From: Gnetum montanum
Taxonomy: Eukaryota; Streptophyta; Gnetopsida; Gnetales; Gnetaceae
Assembly (NCBI GenBank): GCA_015680685.1
Contig: MNCI01035130.1
Coordinates: 753,510-817,509 of the forward strand
Direction: 5' to 3'
Length of the DNA stretch: 64,000 nucleotides
Part shown: one piece after another, positions 49,477-60,169 of the stretch
Position numbering within the stretch: the first letter of the stretch is position 1
Layout of the letters: every line of letters begins with the position of its first letter
Position numbers and translations under genes: made by a program
Notes under the pieces: generated by a model
The model's input: the letters and a program-made list of their open reading frames with translations, nothing else
The model's database searches: none
Told to the model about the DNA's origin: nothing

Positions 49477-49771
49477 TAGTTTAAAGCCTAGTTAATCAAT
49501 AGTTAAGTTAAATTAGTCACTTAGTTATCTCTCTCTCTCCTCCCTTATTAGCAATAGGACATAAAAACATAAAAGCTATAAAAATCATATGCCTCAAACT
49601 TACTTAACCATACAATCATGACATACAAGTAAGTTTGGGAAGACAACGATCAACCAACCCATCCTTGTTCCAAAAAGGCTCATAGGCACTTAGTCCTTGG
49701 AATTCAGCCAGATCATGCATGAAATGCTTGTATTTATATGGTTGAGTGTAGGGGTACCTCACCACTCATCA
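49477..49771 (+). mobile_element. Truncated 5' LTR of Athila-like element C
   Basis: 295 bp, aligned without gaps to 57079-57373 of the 3' LTR; I count 25 differences (about 8.5%), 21 of them transitions. It ends CTCATCA directly before the PBS. The first 538 bp of the LTR, including TATA and U3, are missing; at 49477 it abuts the gag of B2. Confidence 0.92.
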
Positions 49772-49790
49772 TTGGCACCATTTCCGGGGA
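49772..49790 (+). other. Primer-binding site of element C (Asp-tRNA type)
   Basis: TTGGCACCATTTCCGGGGA, three changes from the TTGGCGCCGTTGCCGGGGA form seen in Athila/Tat-type Gypsy elements. It directly follows the LTR end. Confidence 0.88.
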
Positions 49791-49907
49791 CTTAGCTATT
49801 TGTGTGCTAACTAGAACATAGGAAATCATTCACATCGTTGGAATGAATCCTTAGGGTTGATTGAGGAAATAATAAACAAGAGTACATTGCACACTGAATA
49901 GAAAAAT

Positions 49908-51825
49908 ATGTCTCCTTCTTCGTATGAAAGCGCCTCACCGTCTAGGTCTGAAACCGGAAACAATTGGCGGCATAATACACATGATGTTGATCTGCCAGTC
50001 CCTCAACAAGTTCGAGTGGTATATATTCATCCTGATGAGTATATACCAGACTTCACCTTTATCCTCCATCAAGATGAACAACTGTGTTGGCGAGACCTAG
50101 AAGGTAACATAGTGTTACCTCTTGATCGTTCAGTCCCGAGCATGCTTCTTCGTGCTCTCACACAAATTGGCATGTTGCACTTACACACAGAATATGTTGC
50201 GCAAGATCATGATTCAAGAAAATACCATCCCACAGAGGCACAACGTCAAAGGAACTTACAATAGGAGATACATCATAAGTCTTTGAAGGTAAGTGATCCT
50301 AGGATGCCCCACATGTCTTAAGCGAAAATAAGGGTGGTGAACCTACCTCAGGTAGTTAGCCACACAACAATGTTCCTCACCTTGACTTTGGCCAAGGGGT
50401 TGTGTATCAAGACCTTCATTCCACTATTCATAACCCAGGTTCTAATACCCACAGGCACAAAGGATCCAAAAAAGGGACATGAACTCATGATAAAGGTGGA
50501 CATTTTGATCATAATCATGATCAGTGCCAAGACTACAGAAGAGAAGGTAGTAGACACCATCATGGTGATGGTTCTCCTTCTTCTTCACCTTCATCATCTC
50601 ATTCACCCTTTCCTTCAATATCCGGATGTGGTCATAAAGAAAAAGACCATGGGGACAAAGTGGAAGTCATAGACAAAACAGTCAGGAAAGGGGACGAGGG
50701 CACTCTAGAGAGTCACGACATGGAAGAAGGGAGAGTAGGGAACAACATAGGCATCATAGACACCATGGACAAGATGATTAATATGAACACCTACTCACTA
50801 CTCGAAGTATGTTGAACATAACTAAGGCTATTAGAATTCCAATAAGACACCAAAAAGATAGTAGGATCAAGAGATTAGATATGAAAAATATCTTACGATT
50901 TGAAGGGGGATACAATGCTAATCCTTAGAATCATTTACAAGCATTTCATGATGCATGTGCCTCACAAAACATAGAGAACGAATGAAAAAAACTTAAGTTG
51001 TTCTCATAGACACTAGTTAAAGAAGTGGAAAGCTGGTACTGGTCCTTAGAACTGGAATCTATTTGTAGATGGAGTACTATGTTAGAATTATTCAATGATA
51101 GGTACCAAACGTACTCCTGAGTGTCTAACTTGCAAAAGAAAATCCAAGGCTGGAAACAAGGAGGACATGAACCCTTGGATGCTACCATGGGTTGATACTA
51201 TGAATTGTTACATTGTTGTCCTGGCCATGGTTATTCACAAAGGGATGAACTGCACCATCTCGTGGATGGGTTAAGGCATGAAATGAGAAGAACCCTTAGG
51301 ACTTATGCCCAAGGAAGACTATTTGATCTTATGTCCCATCAAATTCAAAGACTATTAGAGCAAGTTGCTAAGGAAGAAGGTAAGCTATGGAAGAGAGAAA
51401 GTGAAGAAGAGTATAATCGAGATCCTTCCCTTCAGAAGAGGGGAGTAAGATTTTGCAAGGATGAAGAACAGTCACCACTCGAAGAGATGGAGAATATGAA
51501 AAATTTGCCTATCCAAAAGGTGACATCAGAAGTTTTGACAAAGGTAGATCAAATGTGGGATTCCCTAGACAATAGATTTCAAATTGTTCTTAAAATAGTA
51601 GAGGAGTCTAGAGAGCAAGGTAGTGATCGTGAAAAAAGAAAAAAAAGAGAAGCTAAACATGCACGTACAAAGGGTAAGGGAAAAGTTGCCATCATTGAAG
51701 AGGTTGTGGATTTGGAAACAGAAAATGATAGTGGATGTGAGATATGTCAATATGACCATCCTAAGGGATGTTGCCCCGTAATCTCACATCTGCAGGAGTC
51801 TCAGGTGTATGCACTCAACCCATGA
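49908..51825 (+). pseudogene. Athila-like element C: gag
   Basis: The first ORF (49908-50264, start MSPSSYES) carries the family's N-terminal block DEYIPDFTFILHQDEQL and RDLEGNIVLP, also preserved in the fragment at 57374-58100. A His/Ser/Pro-rich linker follows (50490-50760). The capsid part has HLQAFHDACASQNIE, VESWYWSLE, FNDRYQTYS and EPLDATMG. The main ORF 51205-51825 continues with LLHCCPGHGYSQRDELHH and GLRHEMRRTLRTYAQGRLFDLM. A zinc-knuckle-like CEICQYDHPKGCCP is near 51737-51778. Stops and shifts lie at about 50265-50330, 50930-51000 and 51195. This is the most complete gag of the family here. Confidence 0.85.
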
Positions 51826-52500
51826 TTAAACAAAAGGCAAACACCCTGAAGGTTACCTTATCCTCAAGGTAACCCAAGGTAGTTCCACCAACCCTTAACA
51901 TATTATCCCAGTGGAACTCCACCAAAATCGATTGAGCAATATCAATAGTGGCAGCACCCACAATCATGGGCAATGCCACCACCAAGGCAATAGTATCCTT
52001 ATAGGCAACCTGACCCATATGGATATTACGTGTAATAGCCAATCTCCCCACATGACTCTACTAGTCACGTCACTCCTCAACCTCACTACCAAGCCCATGA
52101 GTATTATGAGATTCCCTCTTCTAGAGGCAATATTCCACAAGCATATCATCATTCTCATCTGGCCGCATCTCTTCCACCAATAGCTCCACTACCACCTGCT
52201 CCCGCGATGTAAGGTGAAATCCCTACCCAACCGTAGCAACATAATGTCACAAGGGCTGTTAACTCTCAACCTACTATTGGTTCCAACAAACACAGGATGA
52301 AAAGACCTTTCTTTAGATCCAACAATCCAACTAAGCCCTTACAACCACAAGCAGCTAATTCCTTAGATGTCCCAATATCAATCAAAACTTTAGAGCCCCC
52401 TTCAACCCAATCACCGCACTCAATGCATATGGTCATGCTAAAACATGCCATCACCAATTGGATCAAAGCTGGCCACCTTCCCAAGAAATTATCTAATCCT
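51826..52500 (+). pseudogene. Element C: proline/tyrosine/glutamine-rich linker
   Basis: Broken low-complexity sequence (PSGTPPKSIEQYQ, YPYRQPDPYGYYV) between gag and protease. The corresponding linkers in B1 and B2 are equally Pro/Tyr-rich. The overlapping ORFs on both strands are shadows. Confidence 0.6.
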
Positions 52501-52928
52501 AGGAGTCCTCTAATATACTTACAAATCACTGAAATGTGTCATGCAAGGCTCTTTTGGATTTAGGTTTTAGTGTCAACTTGATTTCTCAAGAAATGTATAA
52601 GGCCTGGAACCTACCTCCATTGAAAAAGAGAAACATCCATCTTGAGTTGGCCGACCAGTCCATCACTGTCCCATTGGGACTGATGGAAGACATTGTTACC
52701 ACTGTTTGTGGGTGGTTGTACCCAACTGACTTCCTAGTAATTCAGGTAAACAATGGTAAGGGGGACTTCCCAATCATAATGGGAAGAGCATGGCTAAGAA
52801 CCATCAATGCACACCTAGGAATCCATGATATTTCCTTAGAAATATCAAAGGAAAATACATTCAGAAAGATCGAGAAGAAGAAAGTTCCATGCATCACATA
52901 CAATTACATAGGGTGTAATTATGTGTAG
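52500..52928 (+). pseudogene. Element C: aspartic protease
   Basis: CKALLDLGFSVNLISQEMY is the active-site block with Asp-Leu-Gly, as expected for Athila proteases. LELADQSITVPLGLMEDIVT, LYPTDFLVIQVN and GDFPIIMGRAWLRT follow. The domain is open over about 130 codons (52536-52928), the cleanest coding stretch of this element. It is joined in another frame to upstream sequence. Confidence 0.85.
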
Positions 52929-53069
52929 AGGTCATGGTTTGTGCAAAGTTTAACATTGCCTACATGAAATCAGTGTGCACAAGTGATCAACATACAAAGA
53001 TGCCTATATGTAGCAGTGACACAACAGGAAGGCATCCAGTGGCTAAAAGTTAATCAAGAAGTAGTTCAC

Positions 53070-54165
53070 TCATATGCATGGAACCAACTAAGGGTTTGAC
53101 TTGCACTTATATCAATAGCATAGATGCATTAGAGCAAGTCCACCTCCAACTTCCAAGTCTTAACCTTGAAAATGTCAATTGGGGGAAGTTGGAAATCTCT
53201 GAAAAATTTAATCAGGAGCCCCTTGAGCTAAAACTATTGCCCACCAGTATGAAATACATGTTCTTTAAAAATGAAAAATTAGTAATTATCAATGCTAAGC
53301 TTGCTCCTCTATAGAAAGAAGAACTGCTCAAGGTAATCAATAGATGGTCAAAAGCCTTTGCTTGGTCATATCCCAAATTAACTGGAATAGATCCTAGGAT
53401 ATGCCAACATAGGATTTACACCAACCCCTCCATGAAGCCTTGAAGAGAACCACAGAGGCATTTGAATCCAAAGCTGAAGCAAGTAGTCAAGGAAGAAATC
53501 GAACAACTTCTCAAGGCTGGCTTCATATACCCCATTGCTGATAGAGAATGGGTTAGCCCCTTAGTTATTGTGCCTAAAAAAGGAGGCAAATGGAAGGTGT
53601 GCATAGATTTGAGGCTACTGAATATGGCAACATTCAAAGATCACTTTTTGTTGCCATTTGTTGACCAAGTCTTAGACACCATCACAGGGCATCGCTATTA
53701 TAGTTTTCAGGATGGATATAGCAGATATAACCAAATACAAATAGCCTCAGAAGACCAAGCCAAGACTACGTTCACTTGTCCTTGGGGAACGTTCACATAC
53801 AAACAGATGTCGTTTGTCTTGTGCAACGCCCCTGCAACATTTCAATGACTAGTTCTAAGCATCTTCCAATAGTAGATAGGAAATGGTGTAGAAGTCTTTA
53901 TGGATGATTTCTCCACCCATGGAGCAAACTTTGATCAAGCCTTGGACTGGTTAGAGAAAGTGTTAAAAAGATGTGTAGAAACCAATTTGAGGCTCAACTA
54001 GCAGAAAAGCCATTTGATGGTCCAAGAGGATGTAGTACTAGGGCACAAAATCTCACACACAAGGATAGAGGTAGACCTCGAGAAAATCAAAGTTATCCAA
54101 TGAATTATTTGTCAACTGGAAACTATCAAAGATATTCGATCATTCCTTGGACATACTAGCAACCT
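53070..54165 (+). pseudogene. Element C: reverse transcriptase
   Basis: Begins with TKGLTCTYINSIDALEQVH-type spacer and YPKLTGIDPRICQHRI. Then come EEIEQLLKAGFIYPI, REWVSPLVIVPKKGGKW, CIDLRLLN, FLLPFVDQVLDTI, FQDGYSRYNQI and MSFVLCNAPATFQ. The catalytic FMDD is intact at 53897-53908. LGHKISHTRIEVDLEKI and IRSFLGHTSNL follow, and the sequence breaks there. Stops are present (e.g. after PATFQ). RNase H and the integrase core, which should follow, are absent. Confidence 0.9.
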
Positions 54166-54535
54166 CTGTACACTATCCATGGCATGTGACCTCAAACTTG
54201 ACCTTGATCTAGCACAGAAACAATGGTTAGTAACCCTTAACTTGCTAGATGAAAATTGACTAGATGCCTAGTCATCTAACAAATTACAGAAGGAATTCAA
54301 TAAGCAATGTCATGACCTAAGCATTAGGAAAGTTAAATATCAACTGGGAGATAAGGTTTTCTATTGGAATCCCACACATGTGCCACAACATACTAAATTT
54401 CAAACATTGTGGGAAGGACCTTATATTATTTATGCAGCTTTTTCTTCAGGGGCCATGACAATATACAAACCTGAGAGCCTGGACAAGAAACTGTTGGTCA
54501 ATGTGCAATAAACCAAACCTTTCCATGAACTTACG
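54166..54535 (+). pseudogene. Element C: integrase C-terminal remnant
   Basis: Immediately after the RT end the sequence reads as post-core integrase: LDLAQKQWLVTLNLLDEN, then KEFNKQCHDLSIRKVKYQLGDKVFYWN and LWEGPYIIYAAFSSGAMTIYK. This is the DKV..fn / GPY.i..a..sGA..i tail of Gypsy integrases. The jump from RT to here marks an internal deletion of roughly RNase H plus the integrase core. Confidence 0.8.
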
Positions 54536-56540
54536 ATAGCCAGTACACATGCTACCTCTGTTAGTGGATAACCCTACTCACTATTTTGGATCTCCTCCTT
54601 CCAACTTAGTTGTGGGGGAGATGGCCACCTATGCTAACCATTCTAGGCCCTCAATTCTTTTTGAATTTTTGTTTTACACATTTTTTGTTTTACACATTCT
54701 TTCAACTTTTCTTATTTTTGTTTTACACCATTGTTCATGTTTTTACTATTACTTTGTTTTCTTGATTTACTTTTATTCATCATCTAATAAGTGCTCATGA
54801 TGGTGGATTGAATTATATCATATTGATTGCTAATGTTTGGTTTTTACCTTTGAATTATGATGTTAATATTAAGGTATGGTTCTTTTGGTAAAACAGGTAA
54901 TGAGTCCACACCATCCACTCATTCATACAACTCTATGGTCTCCTTTGGCTTGGAACTGTATAGTCTCTTATTTTCTAAGTAAACTTTTAATGAATTGGTG
55001 GTTGGGTATTTTTCAAACCAAGGAAAGACTCAAAGGATGAAAAGTGTTTGACTTCAAGAGGATGCGATGCATTTGTGCTAGTCATTCTCTTCAATTCTTG
55101 GATGCTTTTTCTTGGGTTTTCCACTATTCTAACATTGTTCAAAAATTAGGAAGCCAAGTGAATAAAAATAAGTCTTTGCATGGTGTGGTTCTTAAGAAAA
55201 AAAAGGAAAAAAAAGTGAGAATTCAAAGCACACCCCTTAGACATAATAAAGAAATATGGGCTACAAGCACTAGTTATGGAACTAGAAAGACATGTTACCC
55301 ATGCCTGAAGATTCCCTCTAACTAAGGCCCTTCCTCATTTCCTACTTCTCCATCTCGCTCTCCTCAGAATGGTGGTGGCTCTTTGTGAAAGCATTCTTGT
55401 TGCTTCAAGTGGATGAATTGGTCAAGTGTGTTGATGTGAGGTCACTGGATGTGGTTTGTTTGAGTCTAGATTTGGGATGAGTTCTACTTAGTTACATTAA
55501 CCATAAAATACACAAGGGTATTTACACAACCTTGTTCTTGGGATTCCATTCGATTCTCTCCTCTCCATATTTCTTCCCATTTTCCACCTCATTATCGATT
55601 TTATCATTAGTCCATTCTAGGTTGATGCATTGTTTTTCTTTGGTAAATTCTTGTAGGTAAGTTTTTAACTCTTTCTTCCAAATGACATTCCTAAAGCCTA
55701 CGGACTCTTTGGTTTGTGGGTTTGTTAGGGCATAAAAGGCATGAGCCTACTTTGGGGAGGATCCACTAGCATTTCTTTTTGGTGCAATTGTTAACTTCTT
55801 TTCCTTAAACATTTCCTGCAATCAATCAGTTTTTGTTTCATCCCCATCCATGACATCCATTTTATTGGTGTTGTCATTGATATTTTTTCCCATCTTTCTT
55901 GTTTCTCATATTTTTTCATCTTATAGCTATTGGAGGTTCACTCAGTTGTGGGGGCCCTGGCACAAATTTTTTAGTTTTCTCCATTTTACTATTTGCCTAA
56001 CCCCTACACCTTGGGTAGTCACCTATGATAAATCTCCGAACCAGTTTTTCCCATAACCACAACTTAGCCAATACGCTTCATATCGAGGCAAGGTATCAAC
56101 TGCATTATGGTTTATCTATCCTTGCTCATTTGTGACTGTGTTATGTGTGCAAATGACGATCATACAAATAATGGACTAGGCTTGGAGGAAGCACTCAGGA
56201 TGGATTGAAATTAGAGCATTTATGAAAAGAGCAAATCTAGTGGTGTGGCTATGAATAAACAATGGAAGGCACAATCTTAGCATTGGCAGCAACACACTTA
56301 ATTTTATTTCTCTCTCTTTCTCTACAAGCTACCAAATAAATTCTTGTATGTCATTTATGTACAAGTGTTCACCACAATGGTCATGAACACTAATGTTGTA
56401 ATATGCTTATTAATCCATTCACTAGCATGTTGAGTTTGTCATCCCATTTCACCGTCAGTTGTCAATTAGTTAAGAATCCCATACCTTCCCAATATTTTGT
56501 AAGGAACTCGAGGACAAGTTTTCATTCGGTCATGGAGGTA
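54536..56540 (+). other. Element C: long 3' region before the LTR
   Basis: About 2 kb with only short ORFs; the largest (55044-55325) has a Lys-rich run and no recognisable family. No env-like transmembrane/coat signature is convincing. The end (about 56465-56540, ATCCCATACCTTCCC, then GAACTCGAGGACAAG and GGTCATGGAGGTA) contains the decayed PPT before LTR start TGATGAG. Confidence 0.6.
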
Positions 56541-57373
56541 TGATGAGAACGGTTACTCTAGCAGTTTATTCTAATTAATAGAGTGGCAGTCTCTCTAAAA
56601 TTAGAGTGGAAATTTTTTAATTATTAGAGTAGTTGCTCCCAAGATTATAAATACAATGCACAGGTGCACAATTTAGCGAGAAATTCTTGGAAGGAATTAT
56701 TTCAAGGGAAGTCTTAGAGAAGTCTTTTAGGAGTCAAGTTAGAGTATTTTCCAAGTGCCTGCAGTAGGAGGTCTAAGTGTGGATGGATCTTTATTCAAGC
56801 ATTGTGAACCTGAGCACACCTTGTGTATGGTAATAAAGACGAGCTCTTGGATTCATCCTTGCAGAACTTGAGATTTTTTTTCTTACTCATTTTATTTATT
56901 TTATTCTACATTTATTTTATGCACTTTACATTTTAGTTATTAGCATACACAGTACAATCACTTCGAGCATGCATGTAACACTTGGTAACCCAGTAACGAT
57001 TAGCGTTTGGTAATCCCAGTAGTGTTGCATTGGTTCAGGATGTGTATGGAAAGTGAGAATGGATACTGGTGTTAGGATTAGTTTAAAGCCTAGTTAATCA
57101 GTAGTTAAGTTAAATTAGTCACTTAGTTATCTCTCTCTCTTCTCCCTTATTAGTAGCAGGACATAAAAACATGAAAGCTATAAAAATCATATGCCTTAAA
57201 CTTACTTAAACATACAATCGTGACATACAAGTAAGTTTGGGAAGATAATGATCAACCAACCTATCCTTGTTCCACAAAGGCGCATAGACACTTAGTCCTT
57301 GGAATTCAACCAGATCGTGCATAAAATTCTTGTATTCGTATGGTTGAGCATAGGGGTACCTTGCCACTCATCA
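56541..57373 (+). mobile_element. 3' LTR of Athila-like element C
   Basis: 833 bp, TGATGAG…CTCATCA, a perfect 7-bp terminal inverted repeat. TATA-like GATTATAAATAC is at 56643-56654. Upstream (56572-56636) are three copies of an ATTAGAGTRG word. The last 295 bp pair with the truncated 5' LTR. Confidence 0.92.
56572..56636. repeat. U3 repeat array of element C LTR
   Basis: TAATTAATAGAGTGG, AAATTAGAGTGG and TAATTATTAGAGTAG follow each other at about 22-25-bp spacing, just upstream of the TATA box. Confidence 0.7.
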
Positions 57374-58100
57374 CCGATGATCATCATTATTGTCCTACTA
57401 TTCCCCTTCATCATGATTATTCTTTCTATGAAGTTTATTAGAACCAGAAGAGGAAGAAAAAGATGTAGATGAAGAGGGTGAAGAGGGAGAAGGACCACCA
57501 CCACCATGGTGTCTTCTAACTCTTCTATGGTTATCTTGGTCATGTTCATCAATTTTCTTATCATCTTGATGCTTGTCTAAACCCTTGCCTTGACTTTCAT
57601 TTTTACCTAAACCTGGATTGTTGATAGTGGACCATAGATTTAGGGTTGCACCCCCATCACCAATAATAAGGGATGAAGAATCTTCATGTTGAGAACCCCA
57701 AAAGGGAGGACTCTCATTATCATTTTGGTTAAGGAAGAACAAGGGATTGGTGAACCATTTCTCCTTCATAAACTCATGGTGCTTCCCCTAGTTTTAATCA
57801 TTCCTGCATTGTGTTTCAATGGGATGGTAGTCTTGGTAGTCATAATCATGCACAATGTACTCCTCTTGAAGATCTTGGATGCCCAGCCTCCTAAGAGTTT
57901 GAAGTAGCATCCCAAGCATAGATTAGTTGGGAGGCATTACAATGTTTCCTTTCATATCTCGCAATCATAGTTGTTCATCTTGATGTAGGATGAAGGTGAA
58001 GTCATGTACATACTCATCTAGATGAGTATACATTACCTTACAATCTTAAGGAACTAGTGGTCTAGTATCATCACACTTGTGACAAGAAGACATTTTGCAA
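57374..58100 (-). pseudogene. N-terminal gag of the host Athila-like element (other half of B2)
   Basis: It starts MSSC on the minus strand near 58095. It carries DEYVHDFTFILHQDEQL and RDMKGNIVMP, as in element C, then HRRVRRHHGGGGPSPSSPSS (57398-57769 open frame). It ends at 57374 where element C's 3' LTR stops, at a point matching C about 50690. B2 resumes at C about 50740. So this fragment and B2 are most simply one gag split by insertion of C. Confidence 0.85.
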
Positions 58101-58227
58101 TAGAAATAAAATATTAGTGTGCTTATGTGATTATATTTATTGTAAGATAAATTTTTACCTTAGGATTCATCCAACGATGTTAATGAAGTTTACTATACCT
58201 AGATAGAACACGGTTCAACAAAAAGAG

Positions 58228-58246
58228 TTCCTAACAACAATGCCAA
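58228..58246 (-). other. Primer-binding site of the host Athila-like element, decayed
   Basis: Minus strand TTGGCATTGTTGTTAGGAA. It differs from the TTGGCGCCGTTGCCGGGGA type mainly by C/G to T/A transitions at CpG-like positions. Confidence 0.75.
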
Positions 58247-59162
58247 TGATGAGTAGTGAGTACGCCTACACTCAACCATACAAATCACTAAGCATTTATG
58301 TGCGATTCGATCAAATTCTGTGGACTCAATGTTTTCCGGTACACTAGCCTCTAGGAAGTGAACTTGTCCTAACAGTCATTCATTATCCTTCCAATCATAG
58401 TTATGATGTATAAAGGTATGGTTAATTGTAATTGAGGCATATGATATTTATTCTTTTTTGTTTTATGTTTCTAGTGCTTTAAAATAGAGGAATGAAGTGA
58501 TTTATTAAATATTTTAATCTAACTAATTAATTATTCTCTAACTAATCCTAACGTAAGTATCCAATCCACTTTCTATACACATCCTGAACACATAGAACAC
58601 TACTGGGCTACTAAGCATTAAGTGCTACTAGGATTACCAAGTGTTGTATGTTATGCTCGAAGAGGTTGTATTTATGTGTTTAATATATTTAGCTTAATTA
58701 TGTAATTAATAAAATAAAGTCTAGTTTAGCTTGATTAATTACATAATTAATGAAAATAGTAAATGCAAAAATAAATCATTAATCTATTCCAAGTGCTACA
58801 AGGTTTGATCAAAAGGCTCATCTTTATTGCCATTCACATTGGTATGCTTAGGTACATCTGTGCTCAGATAAAGATCCTTACACTTTCTAACTCATGTTAC
58901 AGGCACTTAGAGAAATATTCTAACTCTCAAATGACAAAACTGCAAGAGCTCTATTACAACAATGACTGGACTCTCCATAAACACGACTAATGAGCATGTA
59001 TTTATAAACTTTATTATGGGGCTATGTCGATGGGGCCCCATAAATGTAGAAAACATTGCATCGATGAGGCAACACCACATAAATGGGGCCACATTGATGG
59101 GTACCCATCAACAAAGCCACATCAATGGGGGCCCATTGATGTGATACTTTGACACTTTATCA
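58247..59162 (-). mobile_element. 5' LTR of the host Athila-like element (LTR-D)
   Basis: 916 bp, starting TGATGAG next to the PBS and ending ACACTTTATCA, homologous to the ACACTTCATCA end of LTR-E. TATA-like GTTTATAAATAC is on the minus strand (58998-59009). Upstream in element sense are three strong palindromes (59030-59143). The sequence is homologous to LTR-E and LTR-C outside the U3 array. Confidence 0.88.
59030..59143. repeat. Palindrome cluster in U3 of LTR-D
   Basis: Perfect palindromes: ATGGGGCCCCAT (59030-59041) and TTGATGGGTACCCATCAA (59094-59111). A 26-bp inverted repeat, CACATCAATGGG / CCCATTGATGTG with a GG spacer, spans 59118-59143. A related ATCGATGAGGC word is at about 59060. 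Confidence 0.95.
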
Positions 59163-60125
59163 ATAGGGAAAAAAGAATGCTTTATTGATATGGTTTAGTA
59201 TATATGGACCATTCTTTGAGTGTTTGTTGGAGTTACCTTCCTTTCAAATCTATCCCTTAAAGGATATTTAGCACTACCACCATGGTTAGGCTTATCATTG
59301 GCTAGAAGGGATGCCCAATCCTCTTCTTTTGCTACTTTACTTGACACTGGTCACTAGCCTTGACTAGCTCCATAACTCCATGTTGAGATGACCTCTAATA
59401 CCCAAATATAAATACCTTAGATCAAACCCCTAAAGATCACCTTGAGTGACATGTCCATTATTACAACATACCCTTTCAGGTCTTAATTTCAACTACTATT
59501 TCATGTCTTGTTATAATAATTACGATACTTGTTATGAAGAGGCATCATCTTCATTGTGTAGCAGTACCATTCAAAAATGGAGATGTGACAATTTACCCTC
59601 CTTAGGTTTTATTTATCCTTGAATGAATCCATGTTCACTATCTTTCTTTAGCTCTAATACTTCCTTCTATGCTTCTATGCTTCAAATCTTTGATTTCTCC
59701 TTTTGAAGTATGGTTGAATAACCTAATGTTCTATTTCATATTCTACAACAAAATACAAGTGAAAAGAGTATGTAGAAAATAAAGATTATCTTATCAATAC
59801 TTACCTCATTTTCTAAGGTAATGATAAGAGGCAAATTAAAGATCTACCAACCACTAATCACCAATCTAAATCAATATCATAGAAAGTGTAACTAATATTT
59901 GGTTACTAAAGTGAAGGTAGGACAAATCCTTATTCCCACCTTTCATTACTCTAGATATTTACTTATCTAACTAAAATATAAATAAAATTATAAATAAAAG
60001 TAACATTAAGATACTCCTTGATCTTGATCATTCACAAAAATTAATGAAAGTAGTTGTAGTTCTAACATAAGGGGTATATATGATCAAATGGTCTTGTTCA
60101 GGATAATAAGGATGGAACTTGCTTC
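59162..60125. repeat. Dispersed repeat A, copy 2
   Basis: Direct copy of 25549-26570. At 59581-59603 the minus strand reads AAGGAGGGTAAAT followed by TGTCACATCT, a polypurine tract and LTR start of Gypsy type. So the left part (to 59590) may be an LTR and the right part 3' internal sequence of a minus-strand element. No coding region is attached. Confidence 0.7.
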
Positions 60126-60169
60126 TTCTCAACTTCTTTAGAAATTAGCTCTAGTAACTTAATAACTTA

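Noticed and set aside
54536-56540. Possible envelope gene in the 3' region of Athila-like element C
   Set aside because: Some Athila elements carry one, but no ORF here is long enough or shows signal, coat or transmembrane features beyond chance.
57292-57564. Minus-strand ORF crossing 57373
   Set aside because: It runs from the gag fragment into the LTR of element C, so it is a chance read-through of the junction, in a frame different from gag.
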